The notes under the pieces are model-generated. The model had not been told where the DNA came from and did no database searches. It saw nothing but the letters and a program-made list of their open reading frames with translations. A program made the translations under genes and the position numbers. A stretch of DNA of 64,000 nt. Origin: Brevundimonas subvibrioides. Its GTDB lineage: Bacteria; Pseudomonadota; Alphaproteobacteria; Caulobacterales; Caulobacteraceae. The stretch's first letter is position 1. Every line of letters starts with the position of its first letter. The DNA is taken from the NCBI RefSeq assembly GCF_027271155.1, contig NZ_CP114542.1, positions 372,001 through 436,000 on the forward strand. Direction: 5' to 3'. Of the stretch, positions 47,608 to 59,219 are shown piece after piece.

Positions 47608-48951
47608 CTAACCGACCCGCTGGAGCCCGGCGACGAAGAAGCCGTCCAGCCCGCCCTGTTCCGGCCAGAAGGACGGCAGGATCCGCAGCCATCCTTCGGG
47701 CGTCAGCGCCTCGTCCGGCGCGCCGACGGCGGCGGGATCGGCCGGGACGGTGCGGAACGCCGGGTTGCGGCGCAGGAAGGCGATGATCTGCGTCTCGCCT
47801 TCCTCACGTTCCAGCGAGCAGACGCAATAGACCAGACGACCGCCCGGTCTGAGCCGCAGGGCGGCGGCATCCAGCAGTCGATGCTGTACATCGGCCAGTT
47901 TGGCGACCTCGGCGGGCCGGGTGGCCCGAAGCACTTCCGGATTGCGCCGCAGGGTGCCGGTCGCCGTGCAGGGCGCATCCAGCAGAACGGCGTCGAAGGT
48001 GCGGATGTCGTCCCAGGCCTCGGCGGCCGTGACGACGATCTCGGCCGACAGCCCGGTCCGTTCCAGATTCTGTCGCAGACGACGCAGACGGGCCTCGGAG
48101 CGGTCCAGCGCCACTACCGCCGCGCCGGAGGCGGCCAGTTGCAGGGTCTTGCCGCCCGGGGCCGCGCACATGTCCAGCGCCGTCTCGCCGGCTCTGGTGG
48201 CCAGGAGCCGGGCGGGAATCGCCGCTGCCGCGTCCTGGATCCACCAGCCGCCGGCTTCATATCCGGGCCAGGTCGAGACATCGCCGCGAACGCCGGACCG
48301 GACCGTGCCGCCCGGCAGGACCGTGGCCGCCAGGGCCCCGGCCAGCGCCCCCGCGTCCTCGCCGGGCTTCAGGCTCAGGTCAGTCGGCGGTTCTTCGCGC
48401 GCGGCCAGGGCGATCGCGGCCAGCGTTGCGGGCCCATAGGCCTGACGCCAGCGCGCGGCGATCCAGTCGGGCAGGTTGGATTCGGCTGTCGTCATGCCGG
48501 GGCCCTCGCGCTCGACGCCGCGCAGCACAGCGTTGACCAGGGCCTTGTAGGGCCGGGTCCTGGCATCGCGCTCAGCCAGCTTCACGGCCGTGGAGACCGC
48601 CGCGAAGGCGGGCGTGCCCAGAACCAGCGTCTGGGCCAGCGACACCCGCAGCAGGGTCCGTACGGCCTCGGGCGGCGACTTCTTCAGGCGATGGTTCAGG
48701 ATGTGATCGATCTCTCCCAGCCGGCGCAATGCCGCCATGGCGACCGCACGCGCGAAGGCCCGGTCGGGTCCCGGCAGGGCCGCGACGGCCGGCAGGGACA
48801 TGGCCTCGTCGAGGCCGTTTCGCCGTTCCAGCGCCGCGTTCAGCAGGATGCCGGCGGCGATCCGCGCCTCGACGCCGATGTCGGCGGCACCGTCCGGTTC
48901 GGCCGGTCGCTGGATCGGTTCTCGCCTTGGCCCGCGCGCCTTGTCGGCCAT
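47608..48951 (-). CDS. RsmB-like 16S rRNA m5C methyltransferase
   Basis: A 447-residue protein with an N-terminal NusB-like RNA-binding domain (LLNAALERRNGLDE ... HRLKKSPPEAVRTLL) and a C-terminal SAM methyltransferase domain (DMCAAPGGKTLQLA) with the cysteine pair LDAPCTATGTLRRNPE and VYCVCSLE. These are the RsmB/NOP features for methylating C967 of 16S rRNA. The ATG at 48949-48951 was preferred; the frame extends 17 codons more. Confidence 0.9.
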   Translation of the reverse strand: MADKARGPRREPIQRPAEPDGAADIGVEARIAAGILLNAALERRNGLDEAMSLPAVAALPGPDRAFARAVAMAALRRLGEIDHILNHRLKKSPPEAVRTLLRVSLAQTLVLGTPAFAAVSTAVKLAERDARTRPYKALVNAVLRGVEREGPGMTTAESNLPDWIAARWRQAYGPATLAAIALAAREEPPTDLSLKPGEDAGALAGALAATVLPGGTVRSGVRGDVSTWPGYEAGGWWIQDAAAAIPARLLATRAGETALDMCAAPGGKTLQLAASGAAVVALDRSEARLRRLRQNLERTGLSAEIVVTAAEAWDDIRTFDAVLLDAPCTATGTLRRNPEVLRATRPAEVAKLADVQHRLLDAAALRLRPGGRLVYCVCSLEREEGETQIIAFLRRNPAFRTVPADPAAVGAPDEALTPEGWLRILPSFWPEQGGLDGFFVAGLQRVG

Positions 48952-49012
48952 GCGCCGACCCCGTGCCCCGGAATCCTTGCCCCGCGGCGAGCCCCCGCTC
49001 AAACCGACACCG

Positions 49013-50971
49013 TCATACGGAGACCTGCGCGCCCAGTTCGACCACGCGGCCGGGCGGGATGTGGAAGAAATCGGTCGGATTGGCCGCGTTGCGCATCAGG
49101 AAGATGTAGAGCTTGTCCTGCCACAGCGGCATGCCCTGCGACGCCGACGGCACCACCGAGCGACGGCCCAGGAAGAAGCTGGTCGACATGATGTCGAACT
49201 TCAGCCCCTGCTTGCGACACAGGCCGAGAGCGCGGGGCACCTGCGGGCTTTCCATGAAGCCGAAGCTCAGGGTGATCTTCTTGAAGTCGTCGTTGATGGG
49301 TTCCATCGTGACGCGCTCCTTGTCGGGCACACGCGGCCGGTCGGTGGTCCGCACCGTCAGGATGATGTTCTTCTCGTGCAGCACCTTGTTGTGCTTGAGG
49401 TTGTGCATCAGGGCGACGGGGGCGACATCCGGGTCGCTGGTCAGGAAGATGGCCGTGCCCGGCGCGCGGTGGGGCGGACGGGCCCGGAGCATCTCGATCA
49501 GATCGACCAGCGGCAGACTGTCCTTCTTGGCCTTGGCCGACAGGATCTGCGATCCCCGCGTCCAGGTCCACATGATCAGCACCAGGATCGCGCCCAGGAC
49601 CAGGGGCAGCCAGGCCCCGTCCGGAATCTTCAGCAGGTTGGAGGTCAGGAATACCGTATCGATGAAGCCGAACGGGATCAGGGCCGCAAGGGTGGCCCAG
49701 ATCGACCAGCCCCATTTCCGCGTGATGACGGAATAGGCCATCAGGGTATTGATCAGCATCACGCCGGTGACCGCCACGCCATAGGCGGCCGTCAGGTTGT
49801 GCGAGCTCTGGAACACGAACAGCAGGGACAGGACCCCGAGCATCAGGAAGGTGTTGACGGCCGGAACGAAGATCTGGCCGGCCTGGGTCTCCGAGGTGAA
49901 GCGAATATCGATCCGGGGCAGCAGGCCCAGCTGCACGGCCTGTTGCGTCACCGAGAAGGCCCCCGTGATCACCGCTTGCGAGGCGATCACGGTCGCGGCC
50001 GTGGCCAGCCCCAGCATGGGCCAGTAGGCAAAGTGGGGCACCATGGACCAGAACGGATTCTCGGCCGCGCCCGGATTGTCGAGGATGAGCGCGCCCTGGC
50101 CGAGGTAGTTCAGCGTGAGGCAGGGCAGGACGAAGCACAGCCATCCGGTCCGGATCGGCGCCTTCCCGAAATGACCCATGTCGGCATACAGCGCCTCGGC
50201 TCCCGTGACGGCCAGAAAGACGCTGCCGAGGATGATGAAGCCCAGGAAACCGTCGTTCAGCAGCAGCATCATCCCGTAGTGCGGCGAGAGGGCCCGCAGG
50301 ATCGAGATGTCGTCGAAGATGTGGTAAAGGCCCAGGGCCCCGAGCGCGAGGAACCACACGGCCGTGATCGGCCCGAAATACCTGGCCAGGCCCGCCGTGC
50401 CCCGCGACTGGGCCAGGAACAGGCCAATCAGAATGGCGGCCGAGATCGGCACGATGAACGCATCCAGCCGCGTCCCGACGCCCGGCGCATCCTTGACCCC
50501 CTCGATCGCCGACAGGACCGAAATGGCCGGCGTGATGATGCCGTCGCCATAGAACAGGGCTGCGCCGCAGACACCGAGCGCGAAGATCCATGCGCTACGC
50601 CGCCCCACGGCGTGGGTCGCCAGCGCCATCAGGGCCAGCGTTCCCCCTTCGCCCTTGTTGTCCGCGCGCATCAGGAACAGGACGTATTTGAACGTCACCA
50701 CGATCATCAGCGCCCAGAAGGCCAGCGACACCACGCCGATGATGGCCAGTTCGCCGCCGACGCCGGACCGGGCATGCGCGATCGCCTCCCGCAGGGCGTA
50801 GAGCGGGCTGGTGCCGATGTCGCCAAAGACCACGCCGATCGCGCCGATGGTCAGGGCCCAGAACCCGGCCTTGCCGTGCGCCGAGCCGACCGCGGGCGCG
50901 GGTGTGCCGTCGATGGATGTGGTGAGCGAGGCGGGGGAAGCGCCGTCGCCGGGGGATGCGTCCCCTGCCAT
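49013..50971 (-). CDS. kup: Kup-type potassium transporter
   Basis: A 652-residue KUP/HAK potassium-proton symporter. Twelve transmembrane helices begin with ALTIGAIGVVFGDIGTSPLYAL, a highly conserved family stretch, and GDGIITPAISVLSA follows; a C-terminal cytoplasmic domain of about 180 residues ends ELGAQVSV. GGAGG lies six bases before the ATG at 50969-50971, which decides the start over upstream codons. It ends 61 bp before the methyltransferase gene. Confidence 0.95.
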   Translation of the reverse strand: MAGDASPGDGASPASLTTSIDGTPAPAVGSAHGKAGFWALTIGAIGVVFGDIGTSPLYALREAIAHARSGVGGELAIIGVVSLAFWALMIVVTFKYVLFLMRADNKGEGGTLALMALATHAVGRRSAWIFALGVCGAALFYGDGIITPAISVLSAIEGVKDAPGVGTRLDAFIVPISAAILIGLFLAQSRGTAGLARYFGPITAVWFLALGALGLYHIFDDISILRALSPHYGMMLLLNDGFLGFIILGSVFLAVTGAEALYADMGHFGKAPIRTGWLCFVLPCLTLNYLGQGALILDNPGAAENPFWSMVPHFAYWPMLGLATAATVIASQAVITGAFSVTQQAVQLGLLPRIDIRFTSETQAGQIFVPAVNTFLMLGVLSLLFVFQSSHNLTAAYGVAVTGVMLINTLMAYSVITRKWGWSIWATLAALIPFGFIDTVFLTSNLLKIPDGAWLPLVLGAILVLIMWTWTRGSQILSAKAKKDSLPLVDLIEMLRARPPHRAPGTAIFLTSDPDVAPVALMHNLKHNKVLHEKNIILTVRTTDRPRVPDKERVTMEPINDDFKKITLSFGFMESPQVPRALGLCRKQGLKFDIMSTSFFLGRRSVVPSASQGMPLWQDKLYIFLMRNAANPTDFFHIPPGRVVELGAQVSV

Positions 50972-51149
50972 GAAAATCCTCCGGGCACCGCATCTGGCGG
51001 ACCCATCAAAGCGGAGCGCCTTTAGGCTCATTGCGCGGGGGTTTCAATCGCGCGGCTGCGGTTTCGGTTGAACCGTGTTCGCGCGGGCCGAAAGCGACAT
51101 TTGTGATTCGCGGCCCGGGTGCCTACCTTCCGGGCTGGAACACACATAA

Positions 51150-51644
51150 ATGTCAGACAGCCAACGCTTCCCCGTCGCCGCCCACGCCCTGGCCTATCTG
51201 GCCCACAAGGGCGCGTACGACCCCGCGCACGCGGCACCCAGTGCGGTCCTGGCCGCCTCGGTCCCGACGAATCCCGTGGTCATTCGCCGCGTCACGGCGC
51301 TTCTGGCCAAGGCCGGCCTGATCGCGACCCGCCCGGGTGCGTCCGGCGGTTCGTGGCTGCTGCTGCGCCCCGAGGACATCCGGCTGGATGTGGTTCTGAA
51401 GGCTGTCAACGGATGCGCCCACCTTGGTTCGGCGCCGGCCGGAGCGAAGGGCTGTCCTGTGGGCGAACACATTCCCCGTCAGGTCGGCAAGGTGCTGACC
51501 CTGGCCGATCAGGCGGCATCGGAGGCGCTCAGCCGCATCACCATTGCCGATCTGCTGGCCGAGAACGCGCCGGCGCTCGACGGCGTCGCCGTCCACGGTG
51601 CCTGTGCCGGGGCGGTCCGCGCCGGCTCCCGGGTGACGGCCTGA
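51150..51644 (+). CDS. Rrf2-family transcriptional regulator
   Basis: A 164-residue winged-helix regulator of the Rrf2 family (VIRRVTALLAKAGLIATRPGASGG is split as VTALLAKAGLI and TRPGASGGSWLL). Cysteines in NGCAHLG, GAKGCPVG and GACAGAV could bind an iron-sulfur cluster or sense redox state, but spacing differs from IscR/NsrR. It is divergent from kup and followed by an SDR gene 8 bp later that it may regulate. Confidence 0.85.
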   Translation: MSDSQRFPVAAHALAYLAHKGAYDPAHAAPSAVLAASVPTNPVVIRRVTALLAKAGLIATRPGASGGSWLLLRPEDIRLDVVLKAVNGCAHLGSAPAGAKGCPVGEHIPRQVGKVLTLADQAASEALSRITIADLLAENAPALDGVAVHGACAGAVRAGSRVTA

Positions 51645-51652
51645 ACCCGACG

Positions 51653-52450
51653 GTGCGACGCCGCATCCTCATCACCGGCGCCTCCGCCGGGATCGGTGCC
51701 GCCCTGGCCCGCGTCTATGCGGAGACGGGCTGGGACCTGATCCTGACCGCGCGCCGGGAAGCGGTCCTGTCGACACTCGCCGACCAGATCAGAGCCGACC
51801 ACGGGATCGATGTCGTCGTCATCCCGGACGATCTGGCCGATCCGGAGGCGCCCCGGCGGTTGGTCCGGGCCATTGCGGCCCGCGGCCTCACGGTCGATGG
51901 CCTGATCAACAATGCCGGCTTTTCGCGCACGACCGGGTTTCTGGCGACCGACCCTGCCCGGCACGCGGCCATGGTGCAGGTCATGCTGTCGGCACCGGTC
52001 GCCCTGTCGCGGCTCCTCCTGCCGGGCATGGTCGAGCGCGGGTTCGGGCGGATCATCAACGTCGCCTCCCTGGCCGGTCAGATGCCCGCGACCGGGGGCG
52101 ATACCCTGTACGGTCCGATCAAGAGCTTTCTGATCAAGGCCTCCCAGGGGCTGTGGCTGGAGACGCGGGGCACCGGCGTCCACGTCACCGCCCTGTGCCC
52201 CGGCTACACCCTGACCGAGTTCCACGACGTCAATGGCTCGCGGGAACAGGTGTCGTCGGCCTATCCGGCCTGGATGTGGCAGACGGCGGACCACGTCGCC
52301 CGGGTCGCCCATGCGGCCTGCGAGGCCGACCGACCGCGCGTGACGCCGGGCCTGATGAACAATGTCCTCGCGGCCCTGGGCAAGCTGCTGCCGGACGGTC
52401 TGGCGCTGCGGATGGTCGCCGGGCACGCGCGGCGGCTGAAGCGGATTTGA
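51653..52450 (+). CDS. Short-chain dehydrogenase/reductase
   Basis: A 265-residue classical SDR: cofactor motif TGASAGIGAALAR, NNAG in LINNAGFS, catalytic Ser in VASLAG, and YGPIK as the Tyr-x3-Lys. The arginine after the first strand (TARREA) suggests NADPH. A GTG at 51653 is the best start; the open frame runs far upstream through the Rrf2 gene. The substrate is unknown. Confidence 0.88.
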   Translation: MRRRILITGASAGIGAALARVYAETGWDLILTARREAVLSTLADQIRADHGIDVVVIPDDLADPEAPRRLVRAIAARGLTVDGLINNAGFSRTTGFLATDPARHAAMVQVMLSAPVALSRLLLPGMVERGFGRIINVASLAGQMPATGGDTLYGPIKSFLIKASQGLWLETRGTGVHVTALCPGYTLTEFHDVNGSREQVSSAYPAWMWQTADHVARVAHAACEADRPRVTPGLMNNVLAALGKLLPDGLALRMVAGHARRLKRI

Positions 52451-52497
52451 CCCGCGTCGCTTGAGCCCGACCGCAAATCAGGCGCTAGGATAGACCG

Positions 52498-53166
52498 ATG
52501 TCGAGCCCTGAACGCACGTTCGGACTGATCGGAACCGGCGGGTTCGCGCGCGAGGTCATGCCGGTGGCCCGCGGCTTCCTCAGGCACCACCCGGACCTGG
52601 GCATCGAGCCCGGCCGGATCGTCTTCGTTGATCGTGAGGGCGGCGCGCCGGTCGACGGTATCCCGGTGCTGTCCGAGGCCGAGTTCCTGGCCCTGGATGG
52701 TGACCGTCACTTCACCCTCGCCGTCGGCGACGGCGCGGTGCGCCAGGCGATTGCGGAGCGGCTGGAGGCCTTTGGCTGCCATCCCCTGTCGATCCGCGCG
52801 GACAATGTCCTGCTGCCCGACGACCTGGACTGCGGCCCCGGCGCGGTGTTCCAGCCCTTCAGCATGGTCACGGCCGATGCGCGGATCGGGCGTCAGTTCC
52901 AGTGCAACCTCTACAGCTATGTCGCTCATGACTGCGTGGTCGGCGACTATGTCACCCTCGCGCCGCGCGTCAGTCTGAACGGCAATGTGGTGGTCGAGGA
53001 CTTCGTCTATATCGGCACCGGGGCCGTGATCCGTCAGGGCACGCCGGAGCGGCCTCTGGTGCTGGGGCGTGGCTGTGTCATCGGCATGGGGGCGGTGGTG
53101 ACGAAGGATGTGGCGCCGGGTGTCACGGTCGTCGGCAGCCCCGCCCGTCCACTGGAGGCGAAATGA
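52498..53166 (+). CDS. NeuD-like sugar O-acyltransferase
   Basis: A 222-residue acyltransferase of the NeuD/PglD type: an N-terminal Rossmann-like domain (GLIGTGGFAREVMPVA) and a C-terminal left-handed beta-helix of hexapeptide repeats (VTADARIGRQFQC, VVVEDFVYIGTGAVI). Such enzymes acetylate nonulosonic acids or their UDP-sugar precursors. Its stop overlaps the neuB start as ATGA. Confidence 0.88.
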   Translation: MSSPERTFGLIGTGGFAREVMPVARGFLRHHPDLGIEPGRIVFVDREGGAPVDGIPVLSEAEFLALDGDRHFTLAVGDGAVRQAIAERLEAFGCHPLSIRADNVLLPDDLDCGPGAVFQPFSMVTADARIGRQFQCNLYSYVAHDCVVGDYVTLAPRVSLNGNVVVEDFVYIGTGAVIRQGTPERPLVLGRGCVIGMGAVVTKDVAPGVTVVGSPARPLEAK

Positions 53167-54185
53167 ACGAGAGAGTCTTCTTCATCGCCGAGGCGGGGGT
53201 GAACCACAACGGCGACCTCGATCTGGCCCTGCGCCTTGTCGAGATCGCCCACCGGGCCGGGGCCGACGCGGTCAAGTTCCAGACCTTCACGACGGACAAG
53301 GTAATCGCCGTCGACGCGCCCCTGGCCGACTATCAGAAGGCCAATGCCGGTGCACCCACGGCGGTCGAGATGCTGAAGGGGTTCGAACTGCCGCATGCCG
53401 ACTTCGCGCGCATTGCCGACCACTGCCGCGCTGTCGGCATCGAATTCATGTCCTCGCCCTTCGATCTCGACAGCGCCGCCTTTCTGGCCGGGATCGGCAT
53501 GACGAAGTTCAAGCTGGCCTCCGGCGAGATCACCAACGCCCCGTTCGTGCGCGGCGTGGCCCGGCTGGCGGCCGAGGCGGGCGGGTCGGTCATTCTGTCG
53601 ACCGGCATGAGCACCCTGGACGAGGTGGCGGAGGCGGTGGGCTGGATCGAGGGCGAGGGGTGCCGCGACCTGACCATCCTGCACTGCGTCTCCAACTACC
53701 CGGCTCCGGCCAGGGACGCCAACCTGCGGGCCATGGACACCCTGGCCCAGGCCTTCGGTCATCCGGTCGGCTGGTCCGACCATACCCTGGGCGATGCCGT
53801 GTCGCTGGCCGCCGTCGCGCGCGGGGCGCGGGTGGTCGAGAAGCATTTCACCCTCGACAACGCCCTGGCCGGCCCCGACCACGCCATGTCGATGGACCCG
53901 GACGGCCTGGCCCGTCTGATCGCCGGCATCCGCGCGGTAGAGGCCTCACTGGGCGACGGCATCAAGCGGCCGGTGGAGGCCGAGCGCGAGATCATGACCG
54001 TGGCCCGCCGCAGCCTGTTCGCCGCGCGCGACATCGCGGCGGGGGCCGTAGTGACCGAAGCCGACCTGATCGCGCTCAGGCCCGGTGACGGGATTTCCCC
54101 TGCGCGCAGGGGCGAGGTCCTCGGGCGCAAGGCGACAACAGCGATCTCCGGCGGAACCCGGATCGCCCTGACCGACCTGGGTTAG
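53163..54185 (+). CDS. neuB: N-acylneuraminate-type (nonulosonic acid) synthase
   Basis: A 340-residue NeuB/PseI/LegI-family enzyme that condenses a hexose with phosphoenolpyruvate to make a nine-carbon sugar acid. Visible are the N-terminal IAEAGVNHNGDLDLA, KFQTF, KLASGEI, HCVSNYPAP and EKHFTLD, and a C-terminal SAF antifreeze-like domain (ARRSLFAARDIAAGAVV). In Caulobacter the homologous pathway supplies flagellin glycosylation. Which nonulosonic acid is made cannot be decided. Confidence 0.92.
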   Translation: MNERVFFIAEAGVNHNGDLDLALRLVEIAHRAGADAVKFQTFTTDKVIAVDAPLADYQKANAGAPTAVEMLKGFELPHADFARIADHCRAVGIEFMSSPFDLDSAAFLAGIGMTKFKLASGEITNAPFVRGVARLAAEAGGSVILSTGMSTLDEVAEAVGWIEGEGCRDLTILHCVSNYPAPARDANLRAMDTLAQAFGHPVGWSDHTLGDAVSLAAVARGARVVEKHFTLDNALAGPDHAMSMDPDGLARLIAGIRAVEASLGDGIKRPVEAEREIMTVARRSLFAARDIAAGAVVTEADLIALRPGDGISPARRGEVLGRKATTAISGGTRIALTDLG

Positions 54186-54194
54186 CCCTTCGAC

Positions 54195-54893
54195 CTAATG
54201 CCCGCCGGTCGGATACGGGGCCGTCACCCCCGTGGCGAACATGCCGGGCAGGGCCTCGCCCAGACCCGCCAGGATGAACTGGATCGCCAGGGCGCACAGG
54301 ATCAGGCCCAGAACGCGCACGATGATGGCCATGCCGACATCGCCCAGGACCCGGCTGATCGGCGCCGTGGCCGAGAAGGTCACGAAGGTCGCAAAGGCCG
54401 CCGCCCCGATCGCCAGCATGCCCGCGACCGTTCCGGCATAACCCAGCTTCTGCGCCTCGCCCGCCTGGATGATGATGGTGGAGATCGCTCCCGGCCCGAT
54501 CAGCAGCGGCATGGCGAAGGGCACGATCAACCGCTTGAACCGCCGCTGCGCATAGCCGCGCACATCCTTGGCGTCGGCGGCCGCGTCGGCGTCCGCGAAC
54601 ATGGTCAGGAAGTCGCCGCGCGTCATGTCCAGGCCCAGCAACAGCAACAGGATCCCGCCCGCGATCCGGAACGCCGCCAGCGATATGCCGAAGAACTGCA
54701 GCAGCCACAGGCCGGTGAAGAAGAAGAAGGCGAGGAAGACGGCGATGAAGACGCAGATCAGGGCCGAGACCGACAGTCGCTGGCGCGCGCTTGCCCCCGT
54801 CGTCGCGGCGGCGAAGATCGGGATGTTGCCGATCGGATCGACCAGGGCGAACAGGGCCACGAACAGGTTGACCCCCAGATCGAGCGCGTTCAT
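54195..54893 (-). CDS. MarC family membrane protein
   Basis: A 232-residue protein with six transmembrane helices and the MarC/UPF0056 hallmarks (FVALFALVDPIGNIPIF, RLIVPFAMPLLIGPGAIST). Once linked to multiple antibiotic resistance, the family is now considered to have no clear function. It is convergent with neuB and divergent from pyrF. Confidence 0.9.
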   Translation of the reverse strand: MNALDLGVNLFVALFALVDPIGNIPIFAAATTGASARQRLSVSALICVFIAVFLAFFFFTGLWLLQFFGISLAAFRIAGGILLLLLGLDMTRGDFLTMFADADAAADAKDVRGYAQRRFKRLIVPFAMPLLIGPGAISTIIIQAGEAQKLGYAGTVAGMLAIGAAAFATFVTFSATAPISRVLGDVGMAIIVRVLGLILCALAIQFILAGLGEALPGMFATGVTAPYPTGGH

Positions 54894-54978
54894 TCCCTGT
54901 CCCTCAGCCCATCAAGAATCGCCGGTCGCCCGACGCGAACCCTCGCGCCCCGTCTAGCCGGTCATGTGGAGCCCGTCG

Positions 54979-55698
54979 ATGACCTCGCCTCTCCTGTCCG
55001 ACCCGCGCCTGATCGTCGGGCTTGATCTGCCCTCGGTCGAGGCGGCCGGCGCCCTGGTCGATCAGCTCGGCGACGGCGTGAGTTTCTACAAGGTCGGGCT
55101 GACCCTGCTGGCGCGCCCCGGCGGCGTCGCATTTGCCCACGGCCTGCGGGCCAGGGGCAAACAGGTGTTCCAGGACTGGAAGCTGCACGACATCGGCGCC
55201 CAGGTGGAAGGCGCTGCGCGCTCGGTGGCCGAGGGCGGCTGCGACCTGCTGACCGTCCACGCCGAGCCGCAGGTGATGCGGGCCGCCGTCAAGGGACGCG
55301 GCGGACTGGCGACGAAGATCCTGGCCGTCACCGTCATGACCAGCCTTTCGGACGAGGACCTGAAGGAGATCGGCTATTCCGCCTGCGCCCGAGATCTGGT
55401 CGAGGCCCGCGTCCGTCAGGCTCTTGATTGCGGCGTCGACGGTGTCGTCTCCAGCCCTCTGGAAGCTGACCGGGTGCGCCAGATCGCGACCGGGGCGGGC
55501 CGTCCCGACTTCCTGATCGTCACGCCGGGCGTTCGCCCCGCCGGAGCCGACGTCGGTGACCAGCAGCGCGTGGCCACACCCGCTACCGCCCTGCGCGCCG
55601 GGGCCACCCATCTGGTGGTCGCCCGGCCCGTCATCGCGGCCTCCGACCCCGTCAGGGCCGCTGCCGCCATCGTCGCCGAGATGGCCGGAGTGGCCTAA
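54979..55698 (+). CDS. pyrF: Orotidine-5'-phosphate decarboxylase
   Basis: PyrF makes UMP in the last step of pyrimidine synthesis. The 239-residue TIM barrel has the catalytic array in FQDWKLHDIG (Asp66, Lys68, Asp71), with Trp at the position more often Leu or Met, and the phosphate loop TPGVRP. The ATG at 54979 follows GGAG by six bases; an upstream ATG at 54964 would add five residues. Confidence 0.95.
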   Translation: MTSPLLSDPRLIVGLDLPSVEAAGALVDQLGDGVSFYKVGLTLLARPGGVAFAHGLRARGKQVFQDWKLHDIGAQVEGAARSVAEGGCDLLTVHAEPQVMRAAVKGRGGLATKILAVTVMTSLSDEDLKEIGYSACARDLVEARVRQALDCGVDGVVSSPLEADRVRQIATGAGRPDFLIVTPGVRPAGADVGDQQRVATPATALRAGATHLVVARPVIAASDPVRAAAAIVAEMAGVA

Positions 55699-56615
55699 CC
55701 CCGCTCGCCCGGTTCCTGCCGATAGGGCAGGCTGACCCCGTCGTCGCCGGGGGGCAGGTCGCCGGAGTATCCCGCAGGTGCCTGAATATAGACGGGGGCC
55801 TGATCGATCACCCGGGGTGCCTGGACCGGGGCTTCATGGCCGCTGCCATAGGTTTGACCGTCGTAGCGTTCGTAGCCCCCGGACGAATAGCCCTGCTGCA
55901 CATAACCCCGGCCTTCCACGCCGGCCTGATAGTCGTGATTGCGATACTCGACCGACTCCTGCGGGACGGCGTAATAGGGCTGGGCCACATAGCGCGGGCC
56001 CCCGCAGCGGCAGTCGCTCCGGCCATGCGGATCGCGATCCGAATACCGGTTCCCGCGATCGTAGCCGCCGATGTGGCTGTCGCAGCTGACGTAGCACGAC
56101 GGCGGAGGCGGAGGCGGCGCGCCGCACGATCCGCACTGGTCCGTGGTCACATAGCGCCGTCCGAACCCGCGCACGGCATAGCCGAACGGACGACTGGGGC
56201 CATAGCCGGGACCATGAACGACCACCGCGCCGACGCTGCCGCCATAGCCCAGCGAATCCCAGCCGCCATAGCCGCTGCCCGAAACGAACGCGCCACCATA
56301 TCCGCCGCCGCCCCGGATCGCGCCGACATCATAGCCGCGCGCATTGATGACCGCCCCCGTGCCGGCGTACGAACCGGCATAGGCCCCGGCGTTGGCGTTC
56401 ACATTGACGTTGACGTTGGTGTTGACGTTCCCGCCACCGTATCCCGGGTGGTGACCGCCATAGCCCCCGCCGGGGTGACCCCCGCCGCCGCAGCCGCTCA
56501 TGCAGCCGCCGCCCCCCGGGTAGCCGCCGCCGGGTGGTCCGCCGTGTTCACCCGCCGCGGCGGACCCGGCCAGCAGCGTAACGGCGGCGAATGTCGAGAT
56601 CAGAAAGGGTTTCAC
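55695..56615 (-). CDS. Secreted glycine-rich protein, unknown function
   Basis: A 306-residue protein starting at a GTG, with a signal peptide (KPFLISTFAAVTLLAGSAAAG). The mature chain is dominated by Gly, Tyr, Asn and Pro: GGGYPGGGG-type runs, alternating Asn-Val (NVNTNVNVNVNAN), a polyproline run, and several paired cysteines (QCGSCGAPP, SCYVSCDS, DCRCGG). It is probably a surface or matrix protein held by disulfides. It overlaps the pyrF stop by 4 bp. No family is known to me. Confidence 0.75.
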   Translation of the reverse strand: MKPFLISTFAAVTLLAGSAAAGEHGGPPGGGYPGGGGCMSGCGGGGHPGGGYGGHHPGYGGGNVNTNVNVNVNANAGAYAGSYAGTGAVINARGYDVGAIRGGGGYGGAFVSGSGYGGWDSLGYGGSVGAVVVHGPGYGPSRPFGYAVRGFGRRYVTTDQCGSCGAPPPPPPSCYVSCDSHIGGYDRGNRYSDRDPHGRSDCRCGGPRYVAQPYYAVPQESVEYRNHDYQAGVEGRGYVQQGYSSGGYERYDGQTYGSGHEAPVQAPRVIDQAPVYIQAPAGYSGDLPPGDDGVSLPYRQEPGERG

Positions 56616-56831
56616 TGGGCGAGACTCCACGCATGACGTGCAGCCTAGAGCGACAGATCGCGCTTCGGTTCCGGATGCGCCTGAGGCGGGAGGTATGCTT
56701 TCCAAACGTGGTAAAACTCCCCTCCCCGGCGTGAAGCCGATACCGGGTCCCGCCGGAGGAGCGCTCGACGGTTGTCGGCGGCACCCCCCGTCGCTACGAC
56801 AGTCCGGCTCCTTTCAGAGGCTTGCTGATCC

Positions 56832-59198
<2,367 letters not shown>

Positions 59199-59219
59199 CC
59201 GATCAGGCGGGGTGACGCG

